Under the pieces are notes generated by a model. That model made no database searches, had not been told where the DNA came from, and was given only the letters and a program-made list of their open reading frames with translations. DNA of 64,000 nt from Porphyromonadaceae bacterium UBA7332. GTDB taxonomy: Bacteria; Bacteroidota; Bacteroidia; Bacteroidales; UBA7332. The stretch covers positions 20,557 through 84,556 of the forward strand of contig DKPO01000017.1 in assembly GCA_002471225.1 (NCBI GenBank). The letters are read 5' to 3'. This document shows, piece after piece, positions 43,431 through 53,900 of this stretch; position 1 is the stretch's first letter, and each line of letters opens with the position of its first letter. The translations under genes were made by a program, and so were the position numbers.

Positions 43431-44678
43431 ATGAATTTTAGACGATCTGACTTCCTGCTATTAATGTTCCTGCTAATTCTTCTCAGCTCGTGTGTAAATC
43501 CAAACAAAAGGCTGGCACAAGAAGCATTGGAGACCCTATTCATTCAACCGATAAAAGTCGGAGAGCTTAGAGATAATATTAAATCCATAAAATATATTCA
43601 GTTAGAAACCTTAGAAGAATGTATGATTGGTGAGGTTTCTGAAGTGAAAGTTCAGGATGATTATCTTATTATACTTGATGTTTTGAAAAAAGTATATTTA
43701 TTTGAGAAATCTACAGGGCGCTTTATCAGACAAATAGGGTCTATCGGTCAAGGTGCAGGCGAATATGTGTCTGTAAATACAATTTCTTTATCGCCGGATA
43801 AAGATGGTATTTATATTTTTGATAATGCACGTGGTTATTTGTGTTTCTATAGTTGGAGCGGGGAGTGCATTTCTCAAAAGAATCTATCTAATTCTCTTTT
43901 GTATCAAGAGGTAGGCAGGCTTACCGTTTTGCCTGAACAAAACATAGTAGTAAATACGGTTATGATGCCTGTCAGGATGTCGGGTAATAGTGTATTAGAA
44001 GATTATAATCAGTTTCATATAGATTTGGATGTGGATTCTATTGTAAAAATGGATATTCCTATTTCTGTATATCGTGATGAGAAATACTTTTCTTCCTACA
44101 TGGTTAATCCCAACAGTTTGTATGAAGATCAGCTTTCTGTTCTTAAGCTGGCTTGTGATACCATTTTTATTTATGATTATACTGAGTCGAAGCAGATTGT
44201 TCCGCGTTACAAAATTCAACTTCCTGATTCTTATAAATATCCGACCCCCGACCTGCTGATAGGTAAAGAGCAGCTGCCGGAATCTACTCTTATTTTATTA
44301 AATGGATCCGGATACTTCAGTACTTTTACGCATATGTACGAGAATGCGAATATGATTTATTTTCGTTGTGCAAATCTAATGGAAGGTCATGCGTTGGTTA
44401 ACAAAAATACGGGGCAGGGGGTGCTTATTCCTAGAACATGGAATGGGGATATATCTATTAACGCAAGTTGCGAAAGAGTACTTCGGGGTGAAGGAATATT
44501 TGAAATAAAAGGAGCTTATGGAGCTGAATTTATTTCTGTTTTGGATACGGACTATATGTCTTGCATCCAATCGGCTTGCAAAGAAAAGAGGGATATTGAA
44601 TTACCTTCTGACTTGAAAATGGTTTTGGAAAATTCTACAGAAGAGTCGAATCCTTGTATCGTGATCTATGAGGTCTGA
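43431..44678 (+). CDS. 6-bladed beta-propeller lipoprotein (first of a tandem pair)
   Basis: A 415-residue exported lipoprotein (LLLMFLLILLSSC, lipidated Cys21) of the Bacteroidetes 6-bladed beta-propeller type. It has LRDNIKSIKYIQLETLEECMIGEV near the start, KKVYLFEKSTGRFIRQIGSIGQGAGEY, and blade-like strands throughout. It is clearly a paralogue of the next gene: the two share the N-terminal SSC-NP-K lipobox region, the IKSIKYxQLET and TGRFI motifs, and an almost identical C-terminus (STEESNPCIVIYEV). Such proteins are common beside PULs; binding of glycan or protein is suspected, but no function is proven. The gap to the second copy is 95 bases. Confidence 0.82.
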   Translation: MNFRRSDFLLLMFLLILLSSCVNPNKRLAQEALETLFIQPIKVGELRDNIKSIKYIQLETLEECMIGEVSEVKVQDDYLIILDVLKKVYLFEKSTGRFIRQIGSIGQGAGEYVSVNTISLSPDKDGIYIFDNARGYLCFYSWSGECISQKNLSNSLLYQEVGRLTVLPEQNIVVNTVMMPVRMSGNSVLEDYNQFHIDLDVDSIVKMDIPISVYRDEKYFSSYMVNPNSLYEDQLSVLKLACDTIFIYDYTESKQIVPRYKIQLPDSYKYPTPDLLIGKEQLPESTLILLNGSGYFSTFTHMYENANMIYFRCANLMEGHALVNKNTGQGVLIPRTWNGDISINASCERVLRGEGIFEIKGAYGAEFISVLDTDYMSCIQSACKEKRDIELPSDLKMVLENSTEESNPCIVIYEV

Positions 44679-44773
44679 TTGTCAGGATCAGAATAGTGAT
44701 ACCCTTTGATATTACTGTTGAGGAATTGTGTGAAATGTATTGGATTGAAAATCTATTATCTAAATAATATTTT

Positions 44774-46006
44774 ATGAAAAACGTATTGAAGATATCTCTT
44801 GCTGCTTTTGTTTTTATAGCTCTCAGCTCGTGTGCAAATCCGGATAAAAAACGGGCAAAAGGAGAGTTGGAAGTTATATCTGTTCAACCTATAGGGGATG
44901 GTGATCTCAGAGATGATATTAAATCTATTAAATATGTACAACTCGAAACAACAGATGAAAGTGTTTTTGGGGAAATAACGCATATGCTGGTTCATGAGGA
45001 TAAGATTATTATAAAAGATAACTTATCAAAGATCTATCTGTTTGATAAGCAGACCGGTCGGTTTATCCATTTAATAGGTAGTATGGGTGGAGGAGCGGAA
45101 GAATATGCGAATGCGGGGAGTATAGCTTTGAATCCTTCCAAAAACGGGATTACATTATGGGACAGGAAATTGGGGAAGCTTATTTCTTATGATTGGGATA
45201 ATAATCTGCTTTTTAGTATGAACCTGGAAGTGCTTAATGAGGCTTGTCCTGAAGATGTTTATCTGCTGGATGAGAATACTGCAATTTTTAGCACGAGTAT
45301 TGCAGGAAAAGGAGCATACAGCGATCCGTTATATGATCCGTATATTTATCTGGTTGTAGATATTAAGAATGATAGAGTTCTGGATACATTTTTATCTAGA
45401 AAGCCTTTTACAGGGATGAAAAGTACCTTTACGCCTTATTTGAAAAAACCGGGAAATATTAATGGCAATCAGTTTATGACAATAAAAGTCGCAAATGATA
45501 CTTTGTTTAACTGGACACAAGAGGATGGATTTAAGCCTTCATGTAAAATAGGTCTTCCGGACTCTTATAGGTTTGCTTCGTTAGATCTGATCAACGAACA
45601 ATCCGGTTTCCCTGAATTAGGATCTATATTAGTTAGAGAGTCAGGGTATTTTAGTGGGTTTAATACGCATTTTCAGACTGATAATTATATCTATCTTTCT
45701 TGTTGTGCTTTTAAGGATGGTGCAGTTCTGTTGAATAAAAATAATCTGACAGGAAAGATACTTCCCTGGGGATGGGGTAATGATGAGTCCGTAGATGCGA
45801 ATTGTGAACGGATTTTTCGGGGAAAAGGAATGTTTAAGATTTATGCGGCTTCTGATAATGAGTTTATAGGAGTTTTTAATGACTATTCAGCGACTGAAAC
45901 TATGATTAAAGATAAAAAGGATATTCAGATACCTGAGGAGTTAAAAGAGATTTTAGAAAAATCTACAGAAGATTCCAATCCTTGTATTGTGATCTATGAA
46001 GTCTGA
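44774..46006 (+). CDS. 6-bladed beta-propeller lipoprotein (second of a tandem pair)
   Basis: A 410-residue paralogue of the preceding gene: lipobox FIALSSC (Cys20), LRDDIKSIKYVQLETTDESVFGEI, KIYLFDKQTGRFIHLIGSMGGGAEEYANAGSIALNPSKNGI, CERIFRGKGMFKIYAASDNEFIGVF and the C-terminal STEDSNPCIVIYEV. The two arose by tandem duplication and have since diverged in the middle. The first lines up with the start of the PUL, but a 173-base gap before GH109 means shared transcription is not certain. Confidence 0.82.
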   Translation: MKNVLKISLAAFVFIALSSCANPDKKRAKGELEVISVQPIGDGDLRDDIKSIKYVQLETTDESVFGEITHMLVHEDKIIIKDNLSKIYLFDKQTGRFIHLIGSMGGGAEEYANAGSIALNPSKNGITLWDRKLGKLISYDWDNNLLFSMNLEVLNEACPEDVYLLDENTAIFSTSIAGKGAYSDPLYDPYIYLVVDIKNDRVLDTFLSRKPFTGMKSTFTPYLKKPGNINGNQFMTIKVANDTLFNWTQEDGFKPSCKIGLPDSYRFASLDLINEQSGFPELGSILVRESGYFSGFNTHFQTDNYIYLSCCAFKDGAVLLNKNNLTGKILPWGWGNDESVDANCERIFRGKGMFKIYAASDNEFIGVFNDYSATETMIKDKKDIQIPEELKEILEKSTEDSNPCIVIYEV

Positions 46007-46179
46007 TAAATTCAGGTAATAATGAGTCCGTTTACGAATACTTTTTGATATATGGAGACTTAGTTATGATTAATACTAGTGTTAATTAATATTAAACACT
46101 TGCGTATTTGTGTAATTTTTCATTTAATTTGTAACTTATTGATATATGAACACATAAACTATTAAAGGCGAACTAAATT

Positions 46180-47559
46180 ATGAGAAAACTAAAAAATTCT
46201 TTGATGCTACTGCTTATGTTGCTGATCATCACTCCGGCAGCTTCAGCAAAAGTAATTAAAACCCCCACACCAAAACGTCCAAAAGGACAAACAGACGTAG
46301 TAGGCTTACGTTGCGATCCAATCCCAACTGTTCGTGTAGCGGTTATCGGTTTAGGAATGCGTGGACCGGGTGCGGTTCATCGTTTAACACAAATTGATGG
46401 TGTGGAAGTGGTTGCACTTTGTGACGTAGTTGAAGAGAATGTAAAACGAGTTAATGAGAGACTAGAAAAAGCGGGTCTCCCAAAAGCCAAAGAATTTTAC
46501 GGAAATACAGAAGTTTGGAAAGAAGTAACTAAACTTCCGAATGTAGATTTAGTATATGTTGCAACAGACTGGAAAAGTCATGCAAAAATTGGTGTTCAGG
46601 CTATGAAAGATGGTAAGCACGTTGCTATCGAAGTGCCTGCAGCAATGACGATGCCAGAAATCTGGGATCTTATCAATACATCAGAAAAAACACGTAAACA
46701 CTGTATGCAGTTGGAAAACTGTGTATATGACTTCTTCGAATTAACTTCTTTGAATATGGCTCAACAAGGCTTGTTCGGTGAGTTGATTCATGCAGAGGGT
46801 GCGTATATTCACGGATTGCAACCATTCTGGGGTGCATACTGGAATAACTGGCGTATGGATTATAATCAAAACCACCGTGGTGACGTTTATGCTACACACG
46901 GAATGGGTCCAGCTTGTCAGGCTTTGAATATTCACCGTGGAGATAAAATGAATTTCCTTGTATCTATGGATACTAAACCATTACAAAATCCTGCTTATAT
47001 TAAGGAGAAAACAGGTGTTGAACCTAAAAACTTCCGTAATGGTGACCATACGATGACTATGATTCGTACAGAAAACGGTAAAACAATTCATATTCAACAT
47101 GACGTAACATCTCCAAGACCATATAACCGTATGTATCAATTAAGCGGAACGAAAGGTTTTGCTAATAAATATCCTACAGAAGGTTATGCTTTGGATTCAA
47201 AAGAAATTGGTTCAGATGTAGCTGCAAATCACGAAGACTTGAATGCGCATAGCTTTGTACCAGCGGATGTAAAAAAAGCATTGATGGAAAAATACAAACA
47301 CCCTATCGTAAAAGATATTGAAGAAAAAGCGAAACGAGTAGGTGGTCACGGAGGTATGGATTTCATTATGGATTATCGTTTGATTTACTGTTTACAGAAT
47401 GGTCTTCCTTTGGATATGGATGTTTATGACTTAGCTGAATGGTGTTGTTTAGCTCCACTTACAGAGATTTCATTGGATAACAATTCTGCTCCGGTTGAGA
47501 TTCCTGATTTTACACGTGGTGCATGGAATAAACTTCAGAAGTTAGAATTCCACCAATAA
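46180..47559 (+). CDS. GH109-family glycosidase (Gfo/Idh/MocA fold), probable alpha-N-acetylgalactosaminidase
   Basis: A 459-residue secreted protein (signal LLMLLIITPAASA). It is a Gfo/Idh/MocA dehydrogenase fold with a Rossmann motif VRVAVIGLGMRGPGAV (Gly57/59/62) that binds NAD, DVVEENVKRVNERL after it, and the GH109 landmarks KHVAIEVPAAMTM, LENCVYDFFELTSLNMAQQG and YATHGMGP. GH109 enzymes use NAD in a redox-assisted hydrolysis and remove terminal alpha-GalNAc, as in the blood-group A antigen. Close relatives in this large fold family are plain dehydrogenases, but the signal peptide and these motifs favour GH109. Confidence 0.85.
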   Translation: MRKLKNSLMLLLMLLIITPAASAKVIKTPTPKRPKGQTDVVGLRCDPIPTVRVAVIGLGMRGPGAVHRLTQIDGVEVVALCDVVEENVKRVNERLEKAGLPKAKEFYGNTEVWKEVTKLPNVDLVYVATDWKSHAKIGVQAMKDGKHVAIEVPAAMTMPEIWDLINTSEKTRKHCMQLENCVYDFFELTSLNMAQQGLFGELIHAEGAYIHGLQPFWGAYWNNWRMDYNQNHRGDVYATHGMGPACQALNIHRGDKMNFLVSMDTKPLQNPAYIKEKTGVEPKNFRNGDHTMTMIRTENGKTIHIQHDVTSPRPYNRMYQLSGTKGFANKYPTEGYALDSKEIGSDVAANHEDLNAHSFVPADVKKALMEKYKHPIVKDIEEKAKRVGGHGGMDFIMDYRLIYCLQNGLPLDMDVYDLAEWCCLAPLTEISLDNNSAPVEIPDFTRGAWNKLQKLEFHQ

Positions 47560-47576
47560 TATAAAAATATTACAGA

Positions 47577-47625
47577 AGGGGCTGTTCCTGCGTTATAAAA
47601 CGCTGAACAGTCTCTTTTTTGTTTC
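47577..47625 (+). terminator. Terminator or attenuator between GH109 and GH110
   Basis: CTGTTC-CTGCGTT pairs with AACGC-TGAACAG around a 4-base loop, then TCTCTTTTTTG. It stands only 24 bases before the GH110 start codon, so it may attenuate rather than fully end transcription. Confidence 0.7.
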
Positions 47626-47648
47626 TTAAAATCTATACAGTCTGTTTA

Positions 47649-49496
47649 ATGAGAATAACTATTTTAGCATCTGCAATGCTATGTGCGTCAATTGTTTCTG
47701 CGAAGACGCATAAATTTGAAATGATAGATTTTGGTATAAAACCAAATACATCAGAAAATATATCTCCTCTAATGGTTAAAGCTTTAAATCAAATTAAAGC
47801 TCAAGTGAAAAAAGGGGATAAGATTGAAATCTATTTCGAAAAAGGAGCTTATAATTTCCATCCTGAAGGCTCCTCTCAAAAAGAGTATTATATATCTAAT
47901 CATGATCAGGATAATCCGAAATCTGTAGGTATTGCTGTAGAGCAATTGAATAATTTTACGATAGACGGAAATGGATCAGATTTCCTGTTTCATGGTCGTA
48001 TGCTGCCTGTCTCTCTGGTTGGAGATACATCCGTTGTCTTGAAGAATTTTAATGTTGACTTTCCGAATCCGCACATTGCACAAGTTCAGATTCTTTCAAA
48101 TAATCCTGAGACCGGAGAAGTTGTTTATGAGATTGCGCCTTGGGTGAATTATCGGATTGTTGGTAACAATCTTGAAGTTTATGGAGATGGTTGGAGTCAT
48201 ATTCCATCCTGGGGTATTGCTTTTGAGGAAAAGACAAAGCACTTGGTTTATAATACAAGTGATATAGGCTTGGGTACAAAAAATGTAGAAGAGATAGCAC
48301 CTCGTAAAATTCGCTCTAAGAGCTGGAAGAACGAGAAGCTGATTCCGGGTACTGTTATCGCGATGCGTGGATATGGGAGACCAACTCCCGGTGTATTCAT
48401 AACGCATTCCAAAGATGTCAAACTGGAGAATATAAATATGCACTATGCGGAAGGTATGGGGCTTTTGGCTCAGATGTCTGAAAATCTTACTTTGGATAAG
48501 TTTAATGTATGTTTACGAGGTGATTCTGATCCAAGATACTTTACGACTCAGGCTGATGCAACACATTTTTCAGCATGTAAGGGTTATATTAAAAGTGTGA
48601 ATGGGCTTTATGAAGGAATGATGGATGATGCGATTAATGTCCATGGAACCTATTTAAATATAAAAGATCAGATAAACGCTACGACTGTTGAGGCTGTCTA
48701 TATGCATCCGCAGGCATGGGGATTCGAATGGGGACGACCAAACGATAAAGTTCAATTTGTCTCATCTAAAACAATGGAGTTGTTTGATGGTGTTAATCAG
48801 GTTAAGTCTATCGTTCCGGTAGATAAACCAACCACCCATGGCGCCAAAGTTTTTCGTATAGAGTTTGAAAATCCATTAAGCTTTAAATTCACAAAAGATC
48901 AACCTGTAGGAATCGAAAATCTGACATGGACGCCGGAGGTGTATTTTGCAGATAACGTAATTCGTAACAACCGTGCGAGAGGAACCTTATTCAGTACACC
49001 TAAAAAGACCGTTGTTGAACGAAATTATTTTGATCATACTTCCGGAACGGCTATTCTTCTTTGTGGCGATTGTAATGGTTGGTATGAGACAGGTGCTTGT
49101 AAAGAGGTTATAATTAGAGATAACTATTTTAAGAATGCTCTAACGAATATGTTTCAGTTTACCAATGCAGTTATCTCTATATATCCGGAAATACCTAATC
49201 TGAAAGATCAGAAGAAATATTTTCATGGAGGTTCTAAAACGGGTATTGTGATAGAGAATAATGTTTTTGATACGTTTGATTCCCCTCTTCTGTATGCCAA
49301 ATCAATTGATGGTTTGGTTTTTAGGAAAAATAAAATTGTTCACAACAATGACTATTCAGCTTTCCACTGGAATAAAAAACCTTTTATGCTGGAAAGAGCT
49401 ATTAATGTAAAGATCGAAAAGAATTCAGAGAAATATTCTTTGAAAGATGATGTAAAATTGAATGACTCAGATGTTAATTTGATTATTGTAAAATAA
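47649..49496 (+). CDS. GH110-family alpha-1,3-galactosidase (right-handed beta-helix)
   Basis: A 615-residue exported protein (signal LASAMLCASIVSA) with a parallel beta-helix. Motifs seen: EIYFEKGAYNFHP, FTIDGNGSDFLFHG, the conserved DATHFSACKG and DDAINVHGTYL, TWTPEVYFADNVIRNNRARG and later N-rich turns (RDNYFKNAL). This pattern is that of GH110, whose characterised Bacteroides members remove terminal alpha-1,3-galactose, including the blood-group B antigen. The internal start at 47649 is used because the longer form (47619) lacks a good signal and overlaps a terminator hairpin. Confidence 0.85.
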   Translation: MRITILASAMLCASIVSAKTHKFEMIDFGIKPNTSENISPLMVKALNQIKAQVKKGDKIEIYFEKGAYNFHPEGSSQKEYYISNHDQDNPKSVGIAVEQLNNFTIDGNGSDFLFHGRMLPVSLVGDTSVVLKNFNVDFPNPHIAQVQILSNNPETGEVVYEIAPWVNYRIVGNNLEVYGDGWSHIPSWGIAFEEKTKHLVYNTSDIGLGTKNVEEIAPRKIRSKSWKNEKLIPGTVIAMRGYGRPTPGVFITHSKDVKLENINMHYAEGMGLLAQMSENLTLDKFNVCLRGDSDPRYFTTQADATHFSACKGYIKSVNGLYEGMMDDAINVHGTYLNIKDQINATTVEAVYMHPQAWGFEWGRPNDKVQFVSSKTMELFDGVNQVKSIVPVDKPTTHGAKVFRIEFENPLSFKFTKDQPVGIENLTWTPEVYFADNVIRNNRARGTLFSTPKKTVVERNYFDHTSGTAILLCGDCNGWYETGACKEVIIRDNYFKNALTNMFQFTNAVISIYPEIPNLKDQKKYFHGGSKTGIVIENNVFDTFDSPLLYAKSIDGLVFRKNKIVHNNDYSAFHWNKKPFMLERAINVKIEKNSEKYSLKDDVKLNDSDVNLIIVK

Positions 49497-49561
49497 TTTC
49501 AATTGTCATTAATTGCTTGTTTTAAATATAATAAGGAGTATATATTAGTAGTAACTCCTAT

Positions 49562-49598
49562 TGAAGTGTCAGACTTTTGGGTCTGGCACTTTCTTTTT
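49562..49598 (+). terminator. Terminator after GH110
   Basis: AAGTGTCAGAC pairs with GTCTGGCACTT (one G-T) and is followed by a T-rich tract. It closes the GH109-GH110 unit. Confidence 0.8.
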
Positions 49599-49824
49599 AA
49601 TAATGATTTTGTGTTTTATAAAAAATATAAATTTTTCAGGCTTATTTCTTCTCGGCGTTTTTATTGTTTGCGTGTTAAAATTAACTGTGCTATTGATTGC
49701 TTTATTCGTTTTGTAGTTGTGCGTTTTTGGCATTAGTTTTATTTAAAGTGAAAATCATCTTAAAAGTATCTCTCAAATAGGGCTTATTTATATGTTAAAT
49801 GTGAAAAAATAAATACGATATAAG

Positions 49825-49854
49825 TTTGAATATTAATTTAAGTTTATATATTTG
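49825..49854 (+). promoter_or_regulatory. Strong promoter of the orphan susC-leader unit
   Basis: TTTG (49825-49828), 18 bases, TATATTTG (49847-49854) and CC make a textbook Bacteroidetes promoter. The start site would be near 49861, about 200 bases before the small frame at 50064. Confidence 0.7.
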
Positions 49855-50063
49855 CCGCCGTGATATTCTGAATAACTCAGATGTATTATGATGAATGATT
49901 GCTTTGGAAAAATCAAATTGGTAACTTATTTGAATAAATAATAACTCAAATGTGTGAATAAATATATATATGTTGACATCATAAATTATTCTTATTAATC
50001 TGAAGATATATAATAAATATTCTTATTAATCTAATTATTTCATAAACTAAACTCTAATCATGC

Positions 50064-50177
50064 ATGAAAAAAGAATCTAGAAACATGCTCTTACTTCTCT
50101 CCGGAGTGCTAAGTGCATATCCTGGTCATTCATATAATATAAGTATGATACTATCTAACAAGTTAAGATCAAGTTAG
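50064..50177 (+). pseudogene. 37-codon remnant or leader resembling the start of a susC gene
   Basis: Begins ATGCATGAAAA as susC does and codes MKKESRNMLLLLSGVLSAYP and 17 more residues before a TAG: a basic start plus a hydrophobic stretch like a SusC signal peptide. Upstream, 50031-50051 is an exact 21-base copy of the susC leader at 50872-50892. It has its own promoter (49825) and terminator (50209). It may be what is left of a deleted susC, or a working leader peptide/RNA. Confidence 0.55.
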
Positions 50178-50208
50178 TCGAAGTTACAGTTTATAACTAC
50201 AAAAAAAT

Positions 50209-50257
50209 AAGTTCCCATTTTGACCTATATTTGCCGGTCTGAAATGGGGCTTTTTTA
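50209..50257 (+). terminator. Terminator of the orphan susC-leader unit
   Basis: AGTTCCCATTTTGACC pairs, with G-T steps and a small mismatch, with GGTCTGAAATGGGGCT around TATATTTGCC, then TTTTTT. The loop itself happens to read as a -7 box (TATATTTGCC). Confidence 0.65.
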
Positions 50258-50684
50258 GAAATACTTTCTGCGCTTGATTTTTAAACGTATGGTTGAATCC
50301 TGATACTGTGTCTCGTGAGTCATAACGAGATTCAACTGTGGCTCACTATTGAATGGAAATCGAATTTAATGAACGAAATCAGTGCGTTATCAGATTTTAT
50401 AGGTTGTGTAATTAATTGGCTATTTGATGGTTTCGAAACACGGATGGGCATAAATCCCATCCCTACGGCGATTAATATGAAGCATTGAAAAATATTTTAC
50501 GCTGTCGTAAAGCTTTGAAACTGTATATAACGCTATCGCTTACAGATTATAAGTCCATATTGTAACCTATAAACTTGTTTACAGTCTCTTTTTTTTATTT
50601 TGATTGTAATTTACTGAAAAATATTCAGTTAATATAGTTTATTTTTATATGTAATAATATTATTGATAAAATTAAGATATTTTC
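50258..50684. other. Gene-free spacer with small hairpins upstream of susC
   Basis: No coding frame. It holds a nested hairpin around 50293-50336 (GTTGAATC with GATTCAAC enclosing CTCGT/ACGAG) and a second hairpin, GGATGGG-CATAAAT-CCCATCC (50442-50462). The second hairpin, with its flank CGAAACACGGATGGGC, looks like a dispersed repeat. A T-run near 50590 may belong to a weak terminator. Confidence 0.5.
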
Positions 50685-50714
50685 TTTGTGATGATAAATA
50701 TTGTTCTATATTTG
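50685..50714 (+). promoter_or_regulatory. susC promoter
   Basis: TTTG (50685-50688), 18 bases, TATATTTG (50707-50714) and CA: the same layout and spacing as the promoter at 49825. The leader to the susC start would be about 185 bases and includes the 21-base element shared with the orphan leader. Confidence 0.7.
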
Positions 50715-50905
50715 CAGCGTATTACAATTGAATTAAAAAATAACGATTAATCAGAAAGCGGTATTCATTTACAGCTAATTAAAATCTAATACTCTATTTA
50801 AAGATTGAAGAATTGATTGGGAGAGAGATGAGTTTTTTGAATAGAGAACTGAATAAAAATAAATGTTTTTACTAATTATTTCATAAACTAAAACCATTTT
50901 AATGC

Positions 50906-53900
50906 ATGAAAACTTTTTATTTGGATAAGCGGAGGTGGCGTTTAGGCTCTTTGGTAAGCTGTCTTTTGCTTAGTTCTCCATTTGTTTATGCAAATGACAA
51001 ATCAAAGGTGTCAGATGAATCAGTCTTTTCGACTAAGGAGTACAATTACTCCATTCAGCAGAACAAGAAAAAAGCGACAAGGATCGTTAAAGGGACAGTT
51101 ATTTCCGGAGAGGATAATTTGCCGATTATCGGGGCAAATGTCTGGGTGAAAAATGGAACAGAAGGTGCTATTACCGATATCGATGGTAATTATTCTATCA
51201 AAGTCGAGGGGGTAGCTCCGGTATTAACTTTTTCTTATGTCGGAATGAAGTCTCAGGATGTGGCTGTCGGAGATAAGCAAGTAATTAATGTTACTTTATC
51301 TCCTGATTCAGAACAATTGGATGAGGTGGTTATTGTAGGTTATGGTAGTCAAAAGAAAGAAAGTGTAGTCGGCGCTATTTCTACAGTTGACGTAACAAAT
51401 TTGAAAATACCATCAGCTTCAGTTTCAAATGCTTTGGCAGGTCAGTTAGCCGGTGTTGTGGCGATGACCCGTTCCGGAGAACCAGGTAAAGGCAGTAGCT
51501 CTGAGTTTTATATTCGTGGGGTTTCGTCTTTTAAAGGAACATCCAAACCATTGGTATTGGTAGATGGTATTGAACGTGAACTCGATTTGGTCGATACAGA
51601 TGATATCGCATCATTCTCTATTCTTAAAGATGCTTCTGCTTCAGCTGTTTACGGTGTACGCGGAGCCAATGGGGTAATTCTGATTACTACGAGAAAAGGA
51701 TCTGAAGGTAAACCTAAGATTTCAGTAAGGGCTGAGGCTGGTATCACGCAGCCAACAAAAATGCCTAAAATGGTAAATTCAATGCAGTGGGCTGAATTGT
51801 ATAATGAAGCTTTGGGCAGAGAATATTACACACCTGAAGAAATCCAGAAATATGCTACGAATGCAGATTCTGATTTATATCCGAATGTAAACTGGATTGA
51901 TGAGCTTTACAGAGATCATGCATTTAATCAACGTGTGAATTTAAATATTACCGGGGGTGGTAGTATTGCTAAATATTTTATTTCCGGAGCCTTCTATAAT
52001 GAGGGATCAATCTTTAAAAATGCCGGAGACAGATACGATTATAACTCATCGATAAATTATAATAAATTCAATTTCCGCGCGAATATTGATTTGTCACTTA
52101 CGAAATCAACAACCGTAAATGTCAATCTCGCTAATATTTATGAGAAATCATTCAGACCGGGAGCTTCAAATGGTGATATTTGGGGATATACATTTAATAC
52201 TTCTCCAAATGCCTTTCCGGTAGAGTACTCAGATGGAACTATTTCTGCGCCGGCATCGGCTTCAGGTTTTAACCCATGGAACTTATTGGTTCACTCAGGA
52301 TATAGTGAACAATTCTGGAACTCTTCACAATCTTTGATCGGTATTAATCAGGATTTCAGTGAAATTATTACTCCGGGCTTAACTGCTCAGATTAAATTCT
52401 CATGGGATGCTTTCAATACCTCTACACAATTAAGAAAGAAAGAGCCACGGCAGTACCACGCAACAGGTCGTGATCCTGAAACAGGTGCTTTGATTTATGA
52501 TCAGATATATGCTGGTAGTGAGGAATTAGCATACTCCAGAAGCACAGATGGAACAATGACCACTTATTTGGAGGGATCAATCAACTATACGCGTTTGTTT
52601 GCTGAAAAGCATCGTGTAGGAGGTCTATTTCTATATAATCATAAAATCCACGTAAGAACTCAGGAGGGTGATAAGTTCAGATCATTACCATATAAAAATC
52701 AGGGTATTGCAGCACGTGCAACTTATGCATTTGATGAAAGATACTTTGCAGAGTTTAATATGGGTTATAATGGTTCTGAGAACTTTGCCCGCGGACATCG
52801 TTTTGGTTTCTTCCCTGCAGGTGCTATCGGATGGATGATGTCAAATGAAAAATGGTGGGAGCCAATCAGTAAATCAGTAGATATGTTAAAGCTGAAGGCT
52901 TCTTACGGTAAAGTAGGTAATGATGCCATCGGCGGCGGAAGAAGATGGATGTATGAGCCGACAATTGTTGGCGGTGGCTCCTGGTACTACGGAGAAACCG
53001 GTGGTGAAGGTGGCGGTGGTATCCGTATCGGAGATGTGGAAAACTTGAACGTAAGTTGGGAAGAAGCATTGAAGTTTAATGCCGGAATTGAGTTTTCATT
53101 ATTTGAGAAGTTAAAAATTCAGGCAGATTACTTTAAAGAACATCGTACAGGTATTTTCCTTCAGCGTGCAGGGCTTCCTGCGATCGTAGGTATTACAAAT
53201 ATACCTTATACAAATATCGGGGAAACCAGTAATCAAGGTTTTGACGGAACATTAGAATATAATCAAAAGGTAGGTGAGGTGTATCTGACAGCACGAGGTA
53301 ACTTTACATATAACCGTAATAAGTTATTAAATAATGATGAACCGGATTGGCAGTACAAATATCAGAATGCAATAGGTAAACCATTTGGAGCCGGAGGAGC
53401 TTATCAGCCATTCGGATTAGTGGCTATCGGGTATTTCGAATCGCAAGAAGATATAGATAACAGCCCTCGCCAGACATATGGTGAATATCGTGTAGGTGAT
53501 ATCAAATATCAGGATATCAATGGTGATGGTAAAATCGATACTTATGACCGTGTTGCGATAGGTTATACAAATATGCCTGAAATCGTTTATGGATTTGGTA
53601 TGACAGCAAATTGGAAAAATTTCGATGTAAATGTATTCTTCCAAGGGGTTAGCCATGTATCATTCTTTACCGGAGGAACATCAATGGAACCGTTTACAAG
53701 TGGAAATATGGGACGTGCAGCCATTAATGCAGACCTGTATGATCATGCATGGAAAACGACTAATACACCGGAGCAGAACGCAAATGCTTTATATCCCCGA
53801 CTAAGTATAGGGGGAGCAGCAGGTAGCTCTAATAATTATCGCGCATCAACAGCTACGTTAAGAGATGGTAGCTTCTTACGTTTGAAAAATGTAGAAATAG

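Noticed and set aside
49503..49736. A 77-residue plus-strand frame after GH110
   Set aside because: It runs straight through the GH110 terminator and consists mostly of Phe/Tyr/Lys codons from AT-rich DNA.
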